From: Diadema setosum
Taxonomy: Eukaryota; Echinodermata; Echinoidea; Diadematoida; Diadematidae
Assembly (NCBI GenBank): GCA_033980235.1
Contig: CM067066.1
Coordinates: 34,821,180-34,885,179, forward strand
Reading direction: 5' to 3'
Length of the DNA: 64,000 nucleotides
Position numbers and translations under genes: made by a program. The notes under the pieces were generated by a model. It was not told the origin of the DNA and did not search any database. It saw nothing but the letters and a program-made list of their open reading frames with translations. This document shows, piece by piece, positions 12,271 through 25,875 of this stretch. The first letter of the stretch is position 1, and each line of letters opens with the position of its first letter.

Positions 12271-13728
12271 TACGAGACGTTGAGAATCTACTATTTGCAC
12301 CAAAATACTGTCAGTTGCTTGCAGAATACCATCTTAATTTTTGTTCTTCTCTTCTTTTTTTTCAGCAGTCTTCTTCTAGGGCTCTAACCTCCCACAATCA
12401 GTCCTTTGCTTTTAAATGTAATAATAATCCCACCTGAAGACGGTACTACTTGCTAACGAATGGAACAAGGGCCCATGTGAGATTTCTGTAAAATACAGTA
12501 CTTGCAGATGGGAATGTTGTCATGGTCATTGTATGCAGTTTTGCACAGCTTGTGCATTTCATATTGTAATACTAATAGTCGTGACAGTCACATTTTGTGA
12601 GGTGGGACCATGACACTGAAAGTCTGACATGTATTTGTGGTCCTGCTGTGAATTTGCAACTGCTTAGTCATCAAGCATACAATGATATGCTGCTCTGTAC
12701 CCCTTACACTGTATGCTCATTATGCTTGTTTATTTTGAAGGGTGGTGATTGGTTACAATGTTTTGCTCATTCAAAACATGGACCTAATCATCAGTGTGTA
12801 CCCAGTACACATGCCATCCTCTGCTTTTAATGGTATTTCTCCCATCATATAATAGAAAACAGTAGGTGATTTCATAGAATCATGTGATATCACTAGATGA
12901 GGAATTCTAATATTGATCTTTCCATACACACATAGGAAATGGTAAATTATGTATGAAAGATATAGTGCATGCTTGTAATGGTACATATACACTATCCTAC
13001 TGGTAAGGACACACACAGATAACTAATTGATGTTTTTCTCTTTTTTCCCCCAATACAAAGCATTTCTTCACACAAGCTGCATTGTACACTATTCTTGTGC
13101 ATATTGTATGACCACCACATAATATAAACTGTGTACTGCTTGCCACACGTAGCATGGAGGGGTGTACAATGTATTCTAGCATCAGAAGGCATGGATGGCA
13201 GCAGGCTGTGTGTTACAGTGAGGTGTGCATGGCATGGTATCTCTTTGCAGATAGCACCAATGTTATGACTGGCTAGGTACACGTCTCCGTACATCAGCTG
13301 ACATTCTCCGCACATACAGTATGCCACTCACTGTAGTGTCTAGCGGCATCTTGCGTAGCACACATTATATAGCGACAGTTTCAAAGACGTTTAGCAGTGG
13401 GTAGATGGTTCAAAGAAACAACAAAATTCAAAAGAAAAAGAAATTGATGAAGAGAAGCTTTTGTTGAATGATTTTAACATGCAAGTCTAGGGTATAATGG
13501 CTTTGTCTTTTCCCCTCACTTCATTTTTCCCCTTCTCTTAATTTATTTCTCTCTTTCTTGGCTTTGCAGAAGAAGAGGCTATCTGTACTAAGAACTGTTA
13601 AATCAGCTCGGCACTAAGATGATATTGGCTTTACACATGGTCTTGGATATTGTAAATGAAAATATGTGAGAAGGGTCATGATTACAAGTATATTATTGGA
13701 TTACTATAAAGTATGAGATACTACACTT

Positions 13729-13910
13729 TACAGTATATGGGACATGAATAATGGGGAACAATATCGTTGGATATATCATAGACAATTTATTACAGTATAC
13801 AGGACATGAATAATGGGGAACAATATCGTTGGATATATCATAGACAATTTATTACAGTATACAGGACATGAATAATGGGGAACAATATCGTTGGATATGT
13901 CATAGGCAAT
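13729..13910. repeat. 62-bp tandem repeat, about three copies
   Basis: The unit containing gacatgaataatggggaaca begins at 13741, 13803 and 13865 (period 62). Copies are nearly identical. Confidence 0.92.
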
Positions 13911-14195
13911 TTAAAGGGATGGTATAGTTTTGGTTGCAATGGGGATTCAGGTCTTAACTTTTTACAAGATTATTAGAAACCACTTTAATATGAAATATGA
14001 AAGAGCATACAATTCTAAGATGAATCCAAAGTTTATTTGATGAAAATTGGTTTTGAAATGGCTGAGATATAAAAAACAAAACAAAACAAAAAGTAAAATA
14101 AAGTGGTCCTAATGAAAGGTGGAGCCCACCTTTTATTAGGACCTCTTTGTTTCTGGATATCAGCCATTTCAAAACCAATTTTCATTAACTTAAAA
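13911..14195 (+). mobile_element. TTAA MITE, family B, right end missing
   Basis: Starts TTAAAGGGATGGTATAGTTT at 13911 and follows the full copies at 38494 and 48575 through gaaatggctgagata and ccaattttcat, then runs into a different repeat at 14196. Confidence 0.8.
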
Positions 14196-14355
14196 TGCAT
14201 GCAAAAATTTGTGATTTTACAGTACTGTAAAGCAAGAAATATTCATGAAAATATTAATGAAATTTTTGCAAATTGCCATTGGCATCCAGTGCAGTGCAGA
14301 CAAGAACTTTGGCATGCATTTTAATTTCACAAATCTTGGCTCTTGCAATATTAAG
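14196..14355. repeat. Copy of the gcaaaatttcatg repeat joined to a family B MITE half
   Basis: Shares cttggctcttgcaatatt-like and atgcatgcaaaaattt blocks with 18893-19078. It abuts the incomplete MITE beginning at 13911. Confidence 0.5.
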
Positions 14356-15289
14356 ATGCACACAAAAATTAAGTACATGGTGGTGGTATGAGTCCATCCG
14401 TAGAGGCACACACATTACAACCAAAGGCCTTGCATGTACTAGAAAGTCTTTGCCATGTATTCAGTTGTTACAACAGGCTGACCTTCTCCACTGATATAAT
14501 TTAGTAGTACAGTATCGCTTTTAGATATGTGTGATGTCATTTTGCGGTTGTCTGGAAAATGATGGTATAGTCTCTGCTGTATTTGCTACCTGTGACATAC
14601 ACTATACAGTATTATATTGGTCCACACCTTTGTCCTTGTCAGATTGCAGATGAGTGGAAGTACAAATGAATGAATAGATGAATGATATTCAGACAAAGTA
14701 AATGGATTTAGACTTATATGTGTCATGGTGCTGCATATGAATTTTGTGTTACAAATTGTATGTGATACACTGTATTACCAACTGTCCCTTTGTTTTTTGT
14801 ATGCATTAAATCAATACACAATGCAAGCAAAATTACTCTCCTCACTGTTTTACCGAGAGGAACAGAAAGAAACCCAAACTGTGTTTCAGACCTTTGAATC
14901 GTCATAAAGATGCTGTAGTTTCGATCAGCTTTTCAATAGATCAAAGAAGTTAGGTAAAATGAACCTTATCTCTGTTCTATATGATGTAATAGAGGTAACA
15001 AATAAAGATTTAATATGCTGTTTCAGTATTTCATTGCTACATTGGAAACTAACAATGAATTATTCCTCCTGAAGTTCAATATTGGCTTATCGAGTACAAT
15101 TAATTTTCAGAATCCCTGTGGCATGTGTGAGAAATCATAAAGTCAGAACGTAATATATTTTTAATCTTTACCTGAGCCGTTGCTATTTGTGCAGGGACTC
15201 CATTCCGTGGTTCCGCCTGGCAACCTGTTATTGAGCATCACGTCATCAAAACATTTACATAAGTCATTTGAGGAGAATATCTTGACATT

Positions 15290-15450
15290 GCAACTGATTG
15301 ACAAATTGCCCTACATCGATGTAAATAGGCACTGAATTGATCAGTGTTTTAGTAGTAGCCATGATAAAAAATCATGGGCGTACATACTCGAGCAGGATTC
15401 GAACCCACGACCGAAACATCTCGACGGAAGAACTTCATAAATTTGAATAA
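15290..15450 (-). mobile_element. tRNA-derived repeat, partial antisense copy
   Basis: Read on the minus strand it contains ggtcgtgggttcgaatcctg, then ctcgagta, the catgattttttatcatgg palindrome and gcactgatcaattc, matching the second half of the units at 50020-50535. The first half of the tRNA-like region is absent. Confidence 0.8.
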
Positions 15451-17535
15451 TATCTTGACAGTTGCCAAGGAGCTTCAATTGGTTTGGGTAACACTTTACT
15501 TAGTAAATGTTATTATTCCAATGTGTTTCCCTGTTTACTGTGTGGTACATAAAAGCAGTATTATCAACCTCATTTTGTAGGCTCTTATCTGACAGACTGG
15601 ACGCATAAAAAAAAAAGAAAAAACAATGCCAAACTGCCAAATGTCCTTGTTGAGTGAAGAAAGAAAGAAAGAAAGAAAAAATAAAAAAACTATTTTGGAG
15701 CCTGGATACCAGGCTAATTCTGTCCCATTGTCAACTTGAGCACTATGACCTGCATTTGACCTTTTAAACTTTCTGCTGCATAATACCCCAAGGCTGTCAG
15801 GGTAAAATGTTCCACCTTGAGACTTGACTCTCTCCTCTGGGAAAGTACAGCCCATTGCCTTTCACACTTTCAAGGATTGGGAAAGGGGGGGGGGGGGCAG
15901 GTGTACAGGGTGGATGCCTTTATTTATGAGAAGAGCAATGGACTCTCGAAACGGGTGTCAACAAACATGACTGTTTGTAGATGATTCTATCCATGTTATA
16001 ACATGTTGTGACTTTAAGTGCTTGAAGGTGATGTTACATTTATTGCTCAGATGTTAAGAGATAATAACAGTTATTTATGTGACATGTTCGGTTCCTACTA
16101 CATTATAGTACTGCCTTGGGTTGATTTATGTATGTACAGTTCGTGAAAACGATAATGTCAGTTCCTGCTGCATGGGAAAAATGGAATAGCAATGGCTTTG
16201 TCCATCTCATAATTTTACATAAATCTTGAATCATCAGAATTTATGAATCTTGTCTGGGCATGACTGTGGGTGCATACTGCTATGCTTCATACTTATGCAG
16301 CTGTTATGGTGATTATCTTCGTATTCCCCGTTACGTCCACATCATTTCAATCACAAAATATTCTCTCCTTGCTTTGCTTTGAAAGTGCACATGTTCGTTG
16401 TCATTTCCATTCACTTCTCAGTCTACGGCTGTACATGAACGTTGTATATGTTGAATAAGCTGCTCTATTGGCTAGTAGCCATCCCACAATGCACCTCCCT
16501 CTATCTGCGGCTCGCTCTCAGTCACTCTCTCACTGATACGTGCTGAACATGTTACTTTCACGGCAGCTGTTTCCTGTGCTCATTAACATGTATGGGATTG
16601 TGCAGACCTGAGGGAAATATTGAGATGAACTGCAAATTTGCACCAATTCCAAGGGAAGCAACACTTCAGATTTGGACTGGGAGTGTTTAGTTGGCAATCT
16701 TGTATTTGTGTATTTTCTGCAAAATCATGAGATGATGTGTGACTGTTGAGTTGATACACCCTGCTGTTTGTATTGGAGATTATCTGATGAAGAAACTGTA
16801 TTAATGCCAGCCTAGTCCCATCTATTTACAGTGTACATTGACGGTATGTTCCAGAAAGATTGAGTGTCTGTGGGCCTTAATCATAGTCACTTGTACATTG
16901 TGGAAATGTTGATACAAAAGCCTCAGATTTGCATCTGACTGTTGGGGAGTCAACTGCTGTTTTAAAGGTAGTGTAACAGGGAATGCTTCAAGGGGAATCT
17001 GGACAGAAATATTGCAGAACCCTGTTTTCTCCCATGCTTTCCAAGATAATACATGTTTTTGTATATGTATGTAAATCAGTTCATTTAGCTCCCTCATGAA
17101 AACACAAAATTCAGCAAGACATTTCAACTTTTCCAAAACGGTTTAGAAATCTCTTGTAAGTTGACATATAGACAGATGAACCAAAAGACAGGGAGTATAG
17201 GGTTCTGTTCCAATTGCGTTCAATAATTTCACTGTCAGCAGAACCATCTTGTAGCAAAGAAACTACTCGTACACTGGGTCGTTCTTGTGGGGGGGGGGGG
17301 GGGAGGGAAACTGATTTGCATTGTGCACTCCATTGTGCACTCCATTGTGCAGTACATGTGTAGGCTTTCCAAAGAATAAAGAGCGCTGGAGAAGTTCAAG
17401 CATGTACTCACCATTCGATTTTGCACTCGTAGCAGAGAGGTTGCAGACCTTAGGACGACAAGTTTTCAGTAACAGTAATGCAGAATGAAATCGACTTGAC
17501 TTGGCAAGTACGTTGCACAATGTTTCTGTAATACT

Positions 17536-17558
17536 CCCCCCCCCCCCCCCCCCCCCCC
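17536..17558. repeat. C23 homopolymer
   Basis: Twenty-three C in a row, the longest single-base C run noticed in the window; a G14 run lies about 240 bases upstream (near 17290). Confidence 0.97.
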
Positions 17559-17591
17559 AACAGTTGTATTGTACTGTTAGGGATATTATTG

Positions 17592-18076
17592 TTAAAACAT
17601 TCCTCCACTCAAAACAGTAACAGTATGTGCTAAAAAAAAAAGATCTTCAACCATAAACCTCTTGACAAGAGACTGAAATACTGGTGAAGTTACTGTAGCC
17701 ACATCCGTGTGCAGTACCAGTAAGTCATTAACATCACTCCCCAAGTTTGTAGGGGCGAGTCTCCTCTTCCGTTCACATTCAGTTGTTAGTGACAACTTCC
17801 AGCGAATGGTGTCGGTCTCAATGAAGCGTTTCAAATCACCCAACACTCTATGATTTAGAGGGTGCATTTCCGTGACAGCACTCGTTATGCTATCACATGC
17901 CCCGATGCACATGCTATGATGGAATGTTGCAAGCTTCTGCACCAGAGGGCTGTTTCATTCCCCATTGCTATGGAAGATGCTCTGAAACTGATAAGAGCCA
18001 GAAAAGGCTTTACACTTTGCCACATGGTTTTAGCAGCAGGGCTGTGTTTAAACTCCCACTCAGTCAATTGTGGCAT
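17592..18076 (-). pseudogene. Unidentified frameshifted coding-like fragment
   Basis: Two minus-strand frames overlap: 18076-17885 (begins MPQLTEWEFKHSPAAKTMWQ) and 17942-17592 (includes HPLNHRVLGDLKRFIETDTI and then LSLTTECERKRRLAPTN). The first reads well to about 17940 and the second from there on, so a single indel near 17940 could join them into about 160 residues. The peptide looks like a soluble helical protein, but I do not recognise the family. It then runs into a T-rich tract. It may be a decayed retrogene or transposon fragment, or chance. Confidence 0.3.
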
Positions 18077-18092
18077 GCTGTAGTATTATCCT

Positions 18093-18211
18093 GGGCCCCG
18101 TTTCCTCAATAGATATAATCGATTATAAATTTCATTACCACACAGACTGCCATAGACTTACAATCAAAATCAACTATGTAATCAGTTATAACTCTTCATA
18201 AAACAGGGCCC
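18093..18211. mobile_element. Fold-back MITE (gggccccgtttc ... aaacagggccc)
   Basis: Arms gggccccgtttcctcaatag / cataaaacagggccc with a central inverted pair around taatcgattataa and caactatgtaatc. Same termini as the 11387 and 25876 elements but a different interior. Confidence 0.75.
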
Positions 18212-18318
18212 AGGTTCAACTACCTTCATTGAGTTTTTGTGGAAGGTTCAGTGGAGTGAATAATGTTGCACAAGGTAGGCCTTCTATGCAGGCATTTGTA
18301 TGTAATATCGAGATTGAA

Positions 18319-18319
<1 letters not shown>

Positions 18320-18364
<45 letters not shown>
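18320..18364. repeat. (GT)n microsatellite
   Basis: Uninterrupted GT/TG dinucleotide run of about 22 units. Confidence 0.97.
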
Positions 18365-18366
<2 letters not shown>

Positions 18367-18427
18367 GTATCAAATGATTTGGCATTTATGAGGGTGCTAA
18401 CAGATACCTGCCTGTAAGTGATAGGGT

Positions 18428-18670
18428 ACTGTATATATTTCGCGAGTCTAAATTTTCGCGAATCAAGACTTCCTGACAATTTAGCAGGTAGTTAAATTCA
18501 CAATCGTGGAGTCCTGTACTGCACAGAGAAATGTGTACGCGTACGTCACATTCATATCAAGGATCAGAGTCAATATTTTTCGCGTGTTTTTAATTTTGCG
18601 AATAGCAGCTGACTCGCGAAATTCACGAAATAAACCTCACGAAATATTCAAATGGCATATATATATAGTA
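18428..18670. mobile_element. TTTTCGCGA fold-back element, diverged copy
   Basis: actgtatatatttcgcgagt at the left, and blocks tcgcgaaattcacgaaat and tatatatagtat at the right. Resembles 31419-31644 with more changes. Confidence 0.6.
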
Positions 18671-18892
18671 TGTGCCCAAATTGTGCGTTGCATTAAAATG
18701 ATTTGAAATGCAATGGATCTGTCATGGCCTTCTGTTGATAACGGTGTTCTTGAGGTGTGTATTTCTTGTACTGATGCAAGACCAGTGATGTTAGAAATTA
18801 ATTATCATTGGTGTATATTTAAGTTATAACATTGAAGGAATGAAGCTGAATGGAATTGTGATTATTAATCAAACATGTATACACTGTAAAAC

Positions 18893-19078
18893 CATACATT
18901 TTCGCATGCATGAAATTTAACCAAGATTTGCAAAATCAAAATGCACACAAACCTTCTGGCCTAAACTTTGATGCATTGAATGTCAGTGTAAATTCGCAAA
19001 AATTTCACAACGCGAAAAAGGCCGTTGGCTCCAATTTGTGAAAATTTCATGCTGCAAATATGTCTGGTTTTACAGTAT
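18893..19078. repeat. Dispersed fold-back repeat (actgtaaaacca ... tggttttacagta)
   Basis: Opens with tacactgtaaaaccata and closes with ctggttttacagtat, an inverted pair. The interior has repeated gcgaaaaaggc and gcatgaaattt blocks shared with 24454-24637. Confidence 0.65.
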
Positions 19079-20567
19079 CTTGTTCACTGCTCATAATCAA
19101 TGTAAGAAATTTACTTCAATAATGATAAAACACAAATGAAAAAAAAAAACATGCACACTAGTAATCATAAAAGGTTTGACATCATAACAGTTGTATAATG
19201 ACAACTTACAGTGTGGGGAAAAGAAGTAACAAGGAAATATGGGATAACATGACACATACTTGAAGGGTTCTGTAGGTAATAAAATATGATTAGGAAGTAC
19301 ACAATATAGACCACACCTTCATGATAAATGTCATTCACACAAATCAATGTACCTTCAGAAAGTTATGATCTTTGGCAGATACTGTACATCAGATGAAGGT
19401 TACAGGTCATCAGACATGTTAAAAGGAACTATACATTATAATAGAGGAAGTATACATGCATTGTCATCAGAACTTGTGAATATTTAGTCAAGGAAGTGTA
19501 TTTAAGGTCAAAGGTTAAAATCCTGAAAATGCAGTATGCTGTCGCATGTGCTTGTTTGGGCATAGCCTTCAGCCAGAAAATGTTCTTGAGAGTGGTTGCT
19601 GCCCTATGGATTTTTCCACACACTAATGAAGCTAGAACACAGGAAAAAGAATGCAAATCAATGGACGCACACCGCTGTATGTTCAAAGGCAATGTGAGAG
19701 CATGGAGGTCTACCTCCATGGTGAGAGTATTAGCGAGCTGAAAATGCATTTTCCAATCAATGAACGAGTGTCAGTAACCTTTTCAAACTTTGGGTGCCCC
19801 CTTTCAGGTACCATTAGAGTTTATATCATGTCAGATATTCTTGAATGAACAGCCAATGGATGGGACACTTTACAGTGCTATCACCATGGATGTTTCCCCC
19901 TGGACAAATATCCATGTAAATCAAAAATGCTAAATCCTGTCTAAAAATTTACATGAAAATGATGTATTAGATATTTCAACATGCAATAGAATACCTTTGT
20001 ACAATAATATAGTCCCAGATTTTAGATTTATTTCTCCCTTTGTAGAAACTGATACAAAACAAAAATCATTAAATTCCGTATAAACCATCCAAAGGAGTGT
20101 TGTAGTATAATTCAAATGAATGTTGTAGTAATGGTAAAAAGAGGTGTTATTTGCACTGAAGAGCTATCAGTTGTCACATTGTTTACCTGTGCCAGACAGA
20201 TGACATACATTTCAATGTAATATTAAATCAACTTTTCAATGAACATGCATACATGTACAAAGCTCATCAAACTGCTCTTTAGCTTAGCAGTGAAAAGTGA
20301 ATTACTGAACTTTTATCCCCCCCCCCCCATATTTGAGTATAGCAAATCATTTTATATAAAATATAGAATAATGACAATCACCCAGTTGTGCCTGAAGGGT
20401 GACTGTTGAGGTAGCAATACAAATGTACCTATGTTGTGATGTGTTTGTAATGAAGCATGTGATGTCATGCAGTTAAATGTTCTCTCAGTGAAACTTCAGA
20501 AGCTTATTATTATTATTATTATCAGTAATATTATTTATTATCATTGTTATCATTATTATTATTATTA

Positions 20568-20591
20568 TTTTTTTTTTTTGGGGGGGGGGGG
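20568..20591. repeat. T12-G12 junction
   Basis: Twelve T followed directly by twelve G, preceded by an (ATT)n tract. Confidence 0.97.
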
Positions 20592-20838
20592 TGTTAATCC
20601 TATGTATTAGGCATGGTACATTAGGCACTCTAACACCAAACATGGAAACATGGTATATTTGCACCTTCAAGACTAGGTCATCAGTTGTAGTGAGTGATGA
20701 AATGTGAAATACATTGTATGACAATAATATGAATGGAAGCAGTTCTGGCAAAATGTGCATTGTTCACTGTCTGTTTGAGTCCACTGGCTTATCATAGTTA
20801 TCACAAATATCTCTCCTCCTGTTATTGTAATCTCTCAG

Positions 20839-20950
20839 GTATGGGCAAGACCCACAAGGATGCAGCATCCGTGACAACCGCTCACCCCATCCCAGCCTCC
20901 TGTGGCATCTACTACTTTGAAGTGACCATCGTCAGTAAAGGCAGAGAGGG
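20839..20950 (+). CDS. RANBP9: RANBP9/10 internal exon a (start of SPRY domain)
   Basis: Internal exon of the Ran-binding-protein 9/10 orthologue, the scaffold subunit of the CTLH/GID E3 ubiquitin ligase, found in nucleus and cytoplasm. The acceptor is the AG at 20837-20838 and the donor is gtaagt from 20951. The exon opens with the last two bases of a split Gly codon and reads [11 protein letters not shown], then [20 protein letters not shown]. This matches the vertebrate RANBP9 stretch at the front of the SPRY/B30.2 domain (family knowledge: KNHKDAASV and [12 protein letters not shown]). It ends with two bases (gg) of a Gly codon finished by the exon at 45333. The open frame runs upstream past the acceptor, but that part reads as intron. 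The preceding exon (in vertebrates ending NLRVHYK) was not found in 1-20838, so it probably lies upstream of the window. Confidence 0.95.
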
Positions 20951-21273
20951 GTAAGTCTCCATGTTCGGGGGTTTGTGCGTCATGTTATTTACCATGTACC
21001 CAGTACAGCAAGTGTGCTACCTCCACCCTAGTGACTAAGACTTCATATGACTCTGACATTTTGGGATGAGAATAACACTAGTCAAGCAGGACCACTCTTG
21101 AGAAAAGACAAAGGGTAAAAACACAGTATAGCCTAAGCCACGAGGAGTGAAATTGTATTTGAATGACCCTTTTAGAAGTACAGTGTACAAAGATCATGCT
21201 CTGATTACTTCAGGATAAACATGTCTTACTTACCTATGTACAAATACTACACAATTTGCAATGAATATGAATT

Positions 21274-21298
21274 TTGTTGTTGTTGTTGTTGTTGTTGT
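21274..21298. repeat. (GTT)n microsatellite
   Basis: About eight TTG/GTT units. Confidence 0.9.
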
Positions 21299-23692
21299 AT
21301 ATATTGACTATTATGGATAATTTCACTTCATAAAGTCAAACTTAGCATCTTAGGATGCCAGAAGAATGTCCTGTCTGTTCAGTATTGATTTTATGGTATG
21401 GTGCCAGCACTCACAGACTGTATGAGCTGTCGTTGCCTCACTAATCATTTCAAATAAAATCTTACCAGTTTCTCTGGGCACAACTATATAATGAAGCACA
21501 ACATTTAAACGGTGATTCTGTTATGTGGTACTCTGCAATATGAGGTTCGGTCCCTCCATCGACTGCACTTGGTTCAGTTTTAAAGACATGTGAAGCATCA
21601 GTGTGTGGAGGTGTTCTTTTTTTTTGGAAATCCTTCATCAAGTTCATGCTAATATCAGCTAGTACTAAGATGAATTGCCATTACATACAATGTGAGGTTA
21701 TATGGAGTGGAAGAAAAAAGGACTTTTATAAATTTCACTAAACTTGGATTAAAAAAGAAGAAGTTAGGAATTAAACAGACGAAAATATGATCGAGTCATT
21801 TACATAATGCTCTTTATGATTCTCTCACGAATAGATTGAATTAATTAAGAATGATAATCTTTTCCCATATGCTGACATCTGTGTATACATGTTTTTCTGC
21901 CTAATTTTATGAGGTGTATTGTAGTCTGTGCTAGCACATGTGGGGTTCATGGTATTAGAATCTGTATGATCAATAGTGTAAATAAAATAGGAAACAATTC
22001 ATCATTAAATAAGTTTTGATAAGAAACATTTCCCTTTTTTTATTTATTTTTTTCAATCAATGTTGTTCCCTCTTACAAATGTTTGTGCCAGTGTGGAGAA
22101 GATTTGATAGAGTGAAGTTTCGTGTTCCAAATATCTGTCAAAACTTGTTAAGTTCTGCCGTGGGGCCCCAATTACTATGTACAGCGTGCGATATCCTCTG
22201 CGATGAGTAATCACAGAGAACAAATGTGCATGCGAGATGAGTCAGCAGGAGAAGGTGCTGCAGCGAAGGCGAGCCTAAATTATTGTTTCCATCCAAACAA
22301 TTCGTGGTGTGATTCAATAACGACGTGAATATGCGCCGTCTAGATGGTGATCAGACGCGCTCTGACTGGTAGACCCTTTTCTTAATTGAGATCCTCCTCG
22401 CAGTTTTGATGTCGTGAGTAAGCTGTCCATCGAGGAAAACATGCCATTTGGTGTCGTTCACGATAAGTTGCTTGTCAGTCGAGTTTCTGTAAAGTGTGGC
22501 TGAATATTGATATCTCTTCATCCATCTATAGTTTAATAAGCTGTCATTCAATTGGATATTAAAGACGGTGAATTGAGCACAAGTAATGTGAATTCATTCT
22601 TTCATTGATTGCTGTTTAGTTTTGTTGACTATATGCCCAGTGATCTGTACCTCATATGACCTGGCAGTTATCTGTGCAGTTGGTTGGGAATGATTATACA
22701 AGCAAAGAAAACAAAACCAGCTAGTGACTCATAACTAGGGGAAATGGTACCTGCTGCAGCAGAAATTGCATTGTCCAGTATCATTACTTCAGGTACCCTT
22801 GTGTTTATTCTGGATAAAATAGTGATGTCCCTCCATAGGTAATCACTGTTGACCTTAAAACTACGAGTGTGATAGCAAAATGTGTCTCAGTTTCAGGGTA
22901 CTTTGGCTGTGCTAGGTCAGCTCGAAGCTTTTTCAGCAATTTTCTTTCATCGAAATTAGTAGACCAAACCATCTTACATTGGTGCATTATTTAGAAACGT
23001 GTGTGTTCCGAAGTGTACAAGGCTCTCTGATCATCAGTACCAAATAAGCAAGGATTGTATCACAGTCACACCTGCACTGGAAACATTCAGAATGAAAGCA
23101 ACTCTGTTGTATGATATTTTAATTGGTGATAAAGTCATCAATTGACCTTTAAACTTGTTGTGACTAATGAAAGTACTCCGATAACAACAAAAATGGAGTT
23201 CTTGCTCATGATAATTCCATGTTAGTTTTTCCTCTTGAGTGAATGCGCACAAGAAGTTGCATTTCAAAACTGCATTGTATGCCAATCTTTCATGCATTAC
23301 ATTTGTAAACAAGTTGGCAATGTGACAGTGTAGTGCATAATTGTAGGGCTGATGCTTGGATAGATGTGCTTTTTTTATTGTTGAGATCAAACTTTTGTAA
23401 AAGTTATGGGGAGGCAGTTAATGTTGTTTGTACTGTACCGAAATGACCCTAGATTGTAGTTCATGTGTGTATTTGTAATCTACACAGTTTGCTGCAGCAG
23501 AAGTAAACTCTTTTCTACAGTTATACAGTATATTTATGCCCAAAGATATGTCAGAAAACTGGATTGATGTTAGTTACGTTTCTCTTTTTTTTTTCTTTTT
23601 TTTTGGTCAATTTTGATGATGGCCAAGTCAAATTGAGAGAAAATCTATAATTATTTGTCATTGTAAAAATATAGAAATTTGGGTTGTGATAG

Positions 23693-23884
23693 GGGTCACG
23701 TCTGAACATCATTCTCAATTTCAAAAATTTTGAAACTTGGGTCACGTCTGAACATTATTCTCAATTTCAAAAATTTTGAAACTTGGGTCACGTCTGAACA
23801 TCATTCTCAATTTCAAAAATTTTGAAACTTGGGTCACGTCTGAACATCATTCTTAATTTCAAAATTTTTTAAACTTGGGTCACG
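23693..23884. repeat. 46-bp tandem repeat, about four copies
   Basis: The unit gggtcacgtctgaacatcat begins at 23693, 23739, 23785 and 23831, with a partial copy at 23877 (exact 46-bp period). Confidence 0.95.
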
Positions 23885-24453
23885 ATCATTTGCAGAGAGC
23901 TGCCATGCGCATGTATATGAATAATGGTATGCTTGCTACATCACAATACCAATTCAATATACTCCAGCACACATAGCAAGGGATGACATGCGCAGTGCAC
24001 TGTGGGATATAAACATTTGATTTTTTTTTTTTCAGTCACTGTTAACACTACACAAATTTGTGTCTGCGCAGCATGCTGTCACATAGAGAGCTTCAAAGTA
24101 TTGGTGGCACGCACGCACATACTACATAAACTACTACAAAAATTACCACCCATGCACATGCGATAGTCACGATTGAGTGCATGCAGGGACAGCAATATAC
24201 TGTACATTGCTCAAGATGTTAAATCCATGATATTGAGTTCTAGATGTATTATTATACGTCAACAGCTTTAATCTGGTAAAATATTTTACAAATATGTCCT
24301 TTTGTGGAGTCATTTGATTTGAGATGAAAATAGTTGTGATATTTGTATGAGTGGTGTATCTGTCTTGTTGCAGAAACAAAGTTCTTGCATCGCGGTACCC
24401 TTTCACATCTCTTTGCAATACAAGTACATGGCTGGGATTATTTTTGTTTTATA

Positions 24454-24637
24454 TAGTCATTTTAATTTCGCAAATTTCGCGAGAGCCAAGATTCACGAAA
24501 TTAAAATGCATCAGTCTGCACTAAATGCATTGAATGTTAGAGGCAACTCACGAAAATGTCATGCTGCGAAAAAGGCAGTCGGCTCCAATTTCCGAAAATT
24601 TCATGCCGCGAAAATATTGTGTTTTAGAGTAATCTGA
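24454..24637. repeat. Dispersed fold-back repeat, second copy
   Basis: Contains cgcgagagccaagattcacg, gcgaaaaaggcagtcggctc and tttcatgccgcgaaaata, following the order of the repeat at 18893-19078. Its CpGs are better preserved, so it is probably younger. Confidence 0.65.
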
Positions 24638-25009
24638 ATTTTGTTTAATTCAGTGGAGATTTATCATGTAATACTCATACATCGCATACAACATATCTGA
24701 TTGTATGAATTGCACATAAGAGAATCTTGTATAGTGTTCATACCATATCCATGACAAAATTTTGTAGCTCTCCATGTTGTTTTAGGCTGCTAGAAAATCT
24801 TGTTTTTGTTTTTGCTTTGATCTATATCAATACATTAATAATCAGACAAGTAGTTTTATGTTTTCATAGCTTCTCTGTTGTCAGGAATATATGCATACTT
24901 CAAAGATAAACAAGATGATCACGAGTGAAGTATAGTACTTCTAGGTATTTTGTGAAAAACGGGCAAATTATGCCGACACCTCGTGGTTCGCCCCAGGTGA
25001 CTAGACATA

Positions 25010-25759
25010 GGGTGCGTTTATGCTTCCATTTTTGGGGCCCAAATCAGGCTTTTGAAATGTGATTAGTGCAAAACGCTGTTGCATTCATGCTCATTTCGAT
25101 AGAAACGCTGATTCAAAACGCCGATCCAAAACGCACAAAAAGATGCATTTACGATCAGTGTTTCTGACTAATCACGTTTGACGAGGAAGCATAAATCAAC
25201 TCACATCACAAACGCGTTTAAATGACGTCATCCCCGTTGCCTTTCCGGTTCACTTGAAAATGAGCGTGCCAGGCCAGCCGACCTTTCGATAACTCTACGT
25301 GCTGTGCAACACAATTTGCAGGTGCTGATCCTTCAAGCTCCCTGTTGGTACATTACTGTACATGGTGACAGACGTAACTATGAATTAATGCATGAAGAGC
25401 TCACTATTATCATACATTCCGACTTTGTCAACAATTTGTCAATGAAATAGAAACTAGTATTTCCCATCACTGTTTACAGTTCATGTTAGTAAAGCAATCG
25501 AAATTATATTAGACATGCTACGGAACATGAACAATGCACACACTCAGGCCAGAACTTTCAAAAAAACGCGCGCCCCAATTAGACCTGTCTCTGCTGAGGT
25601 CAGCGAAGCAATCGCAAACGCTCTTTCCAAGGTTCGAAGAAAGTGAGCATAAACAGTGCTCCCGTGAACGGCATTTTGAATTAGCATTTTGAATCAGCAT
25701 TTTGAATCAGCGTTTCAAAATGCTGATTCTGCCTTCGCAAATTGAGCATAAACACACCC
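25010..25759. mobile_element. 750-bp fold-back element (GGGTGCGTTTATGCT ends)
   Basis: Left ggtgcgtttatgctt and right gagcataaacacaccc are inverted, with ATA on both sides as a possible target duplication. Subterminal aaaacgctgattcaaaacgc and gattctgccttcgcaaattg arms and CpG content mark it as a distinct, fairly young element. Non-coding. Confidence 0.72.
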
Positions 25760-25875
25760 ATAGTCAGCAAACGGATATCAACTAAAGTGCATTGTGCCAT
25801 TCGAGAAGAAGTATTGTACACGGGATGTATGCTGTTTAATGCAGAAGTACACATGTCTATTGTTGTGTACACCTG

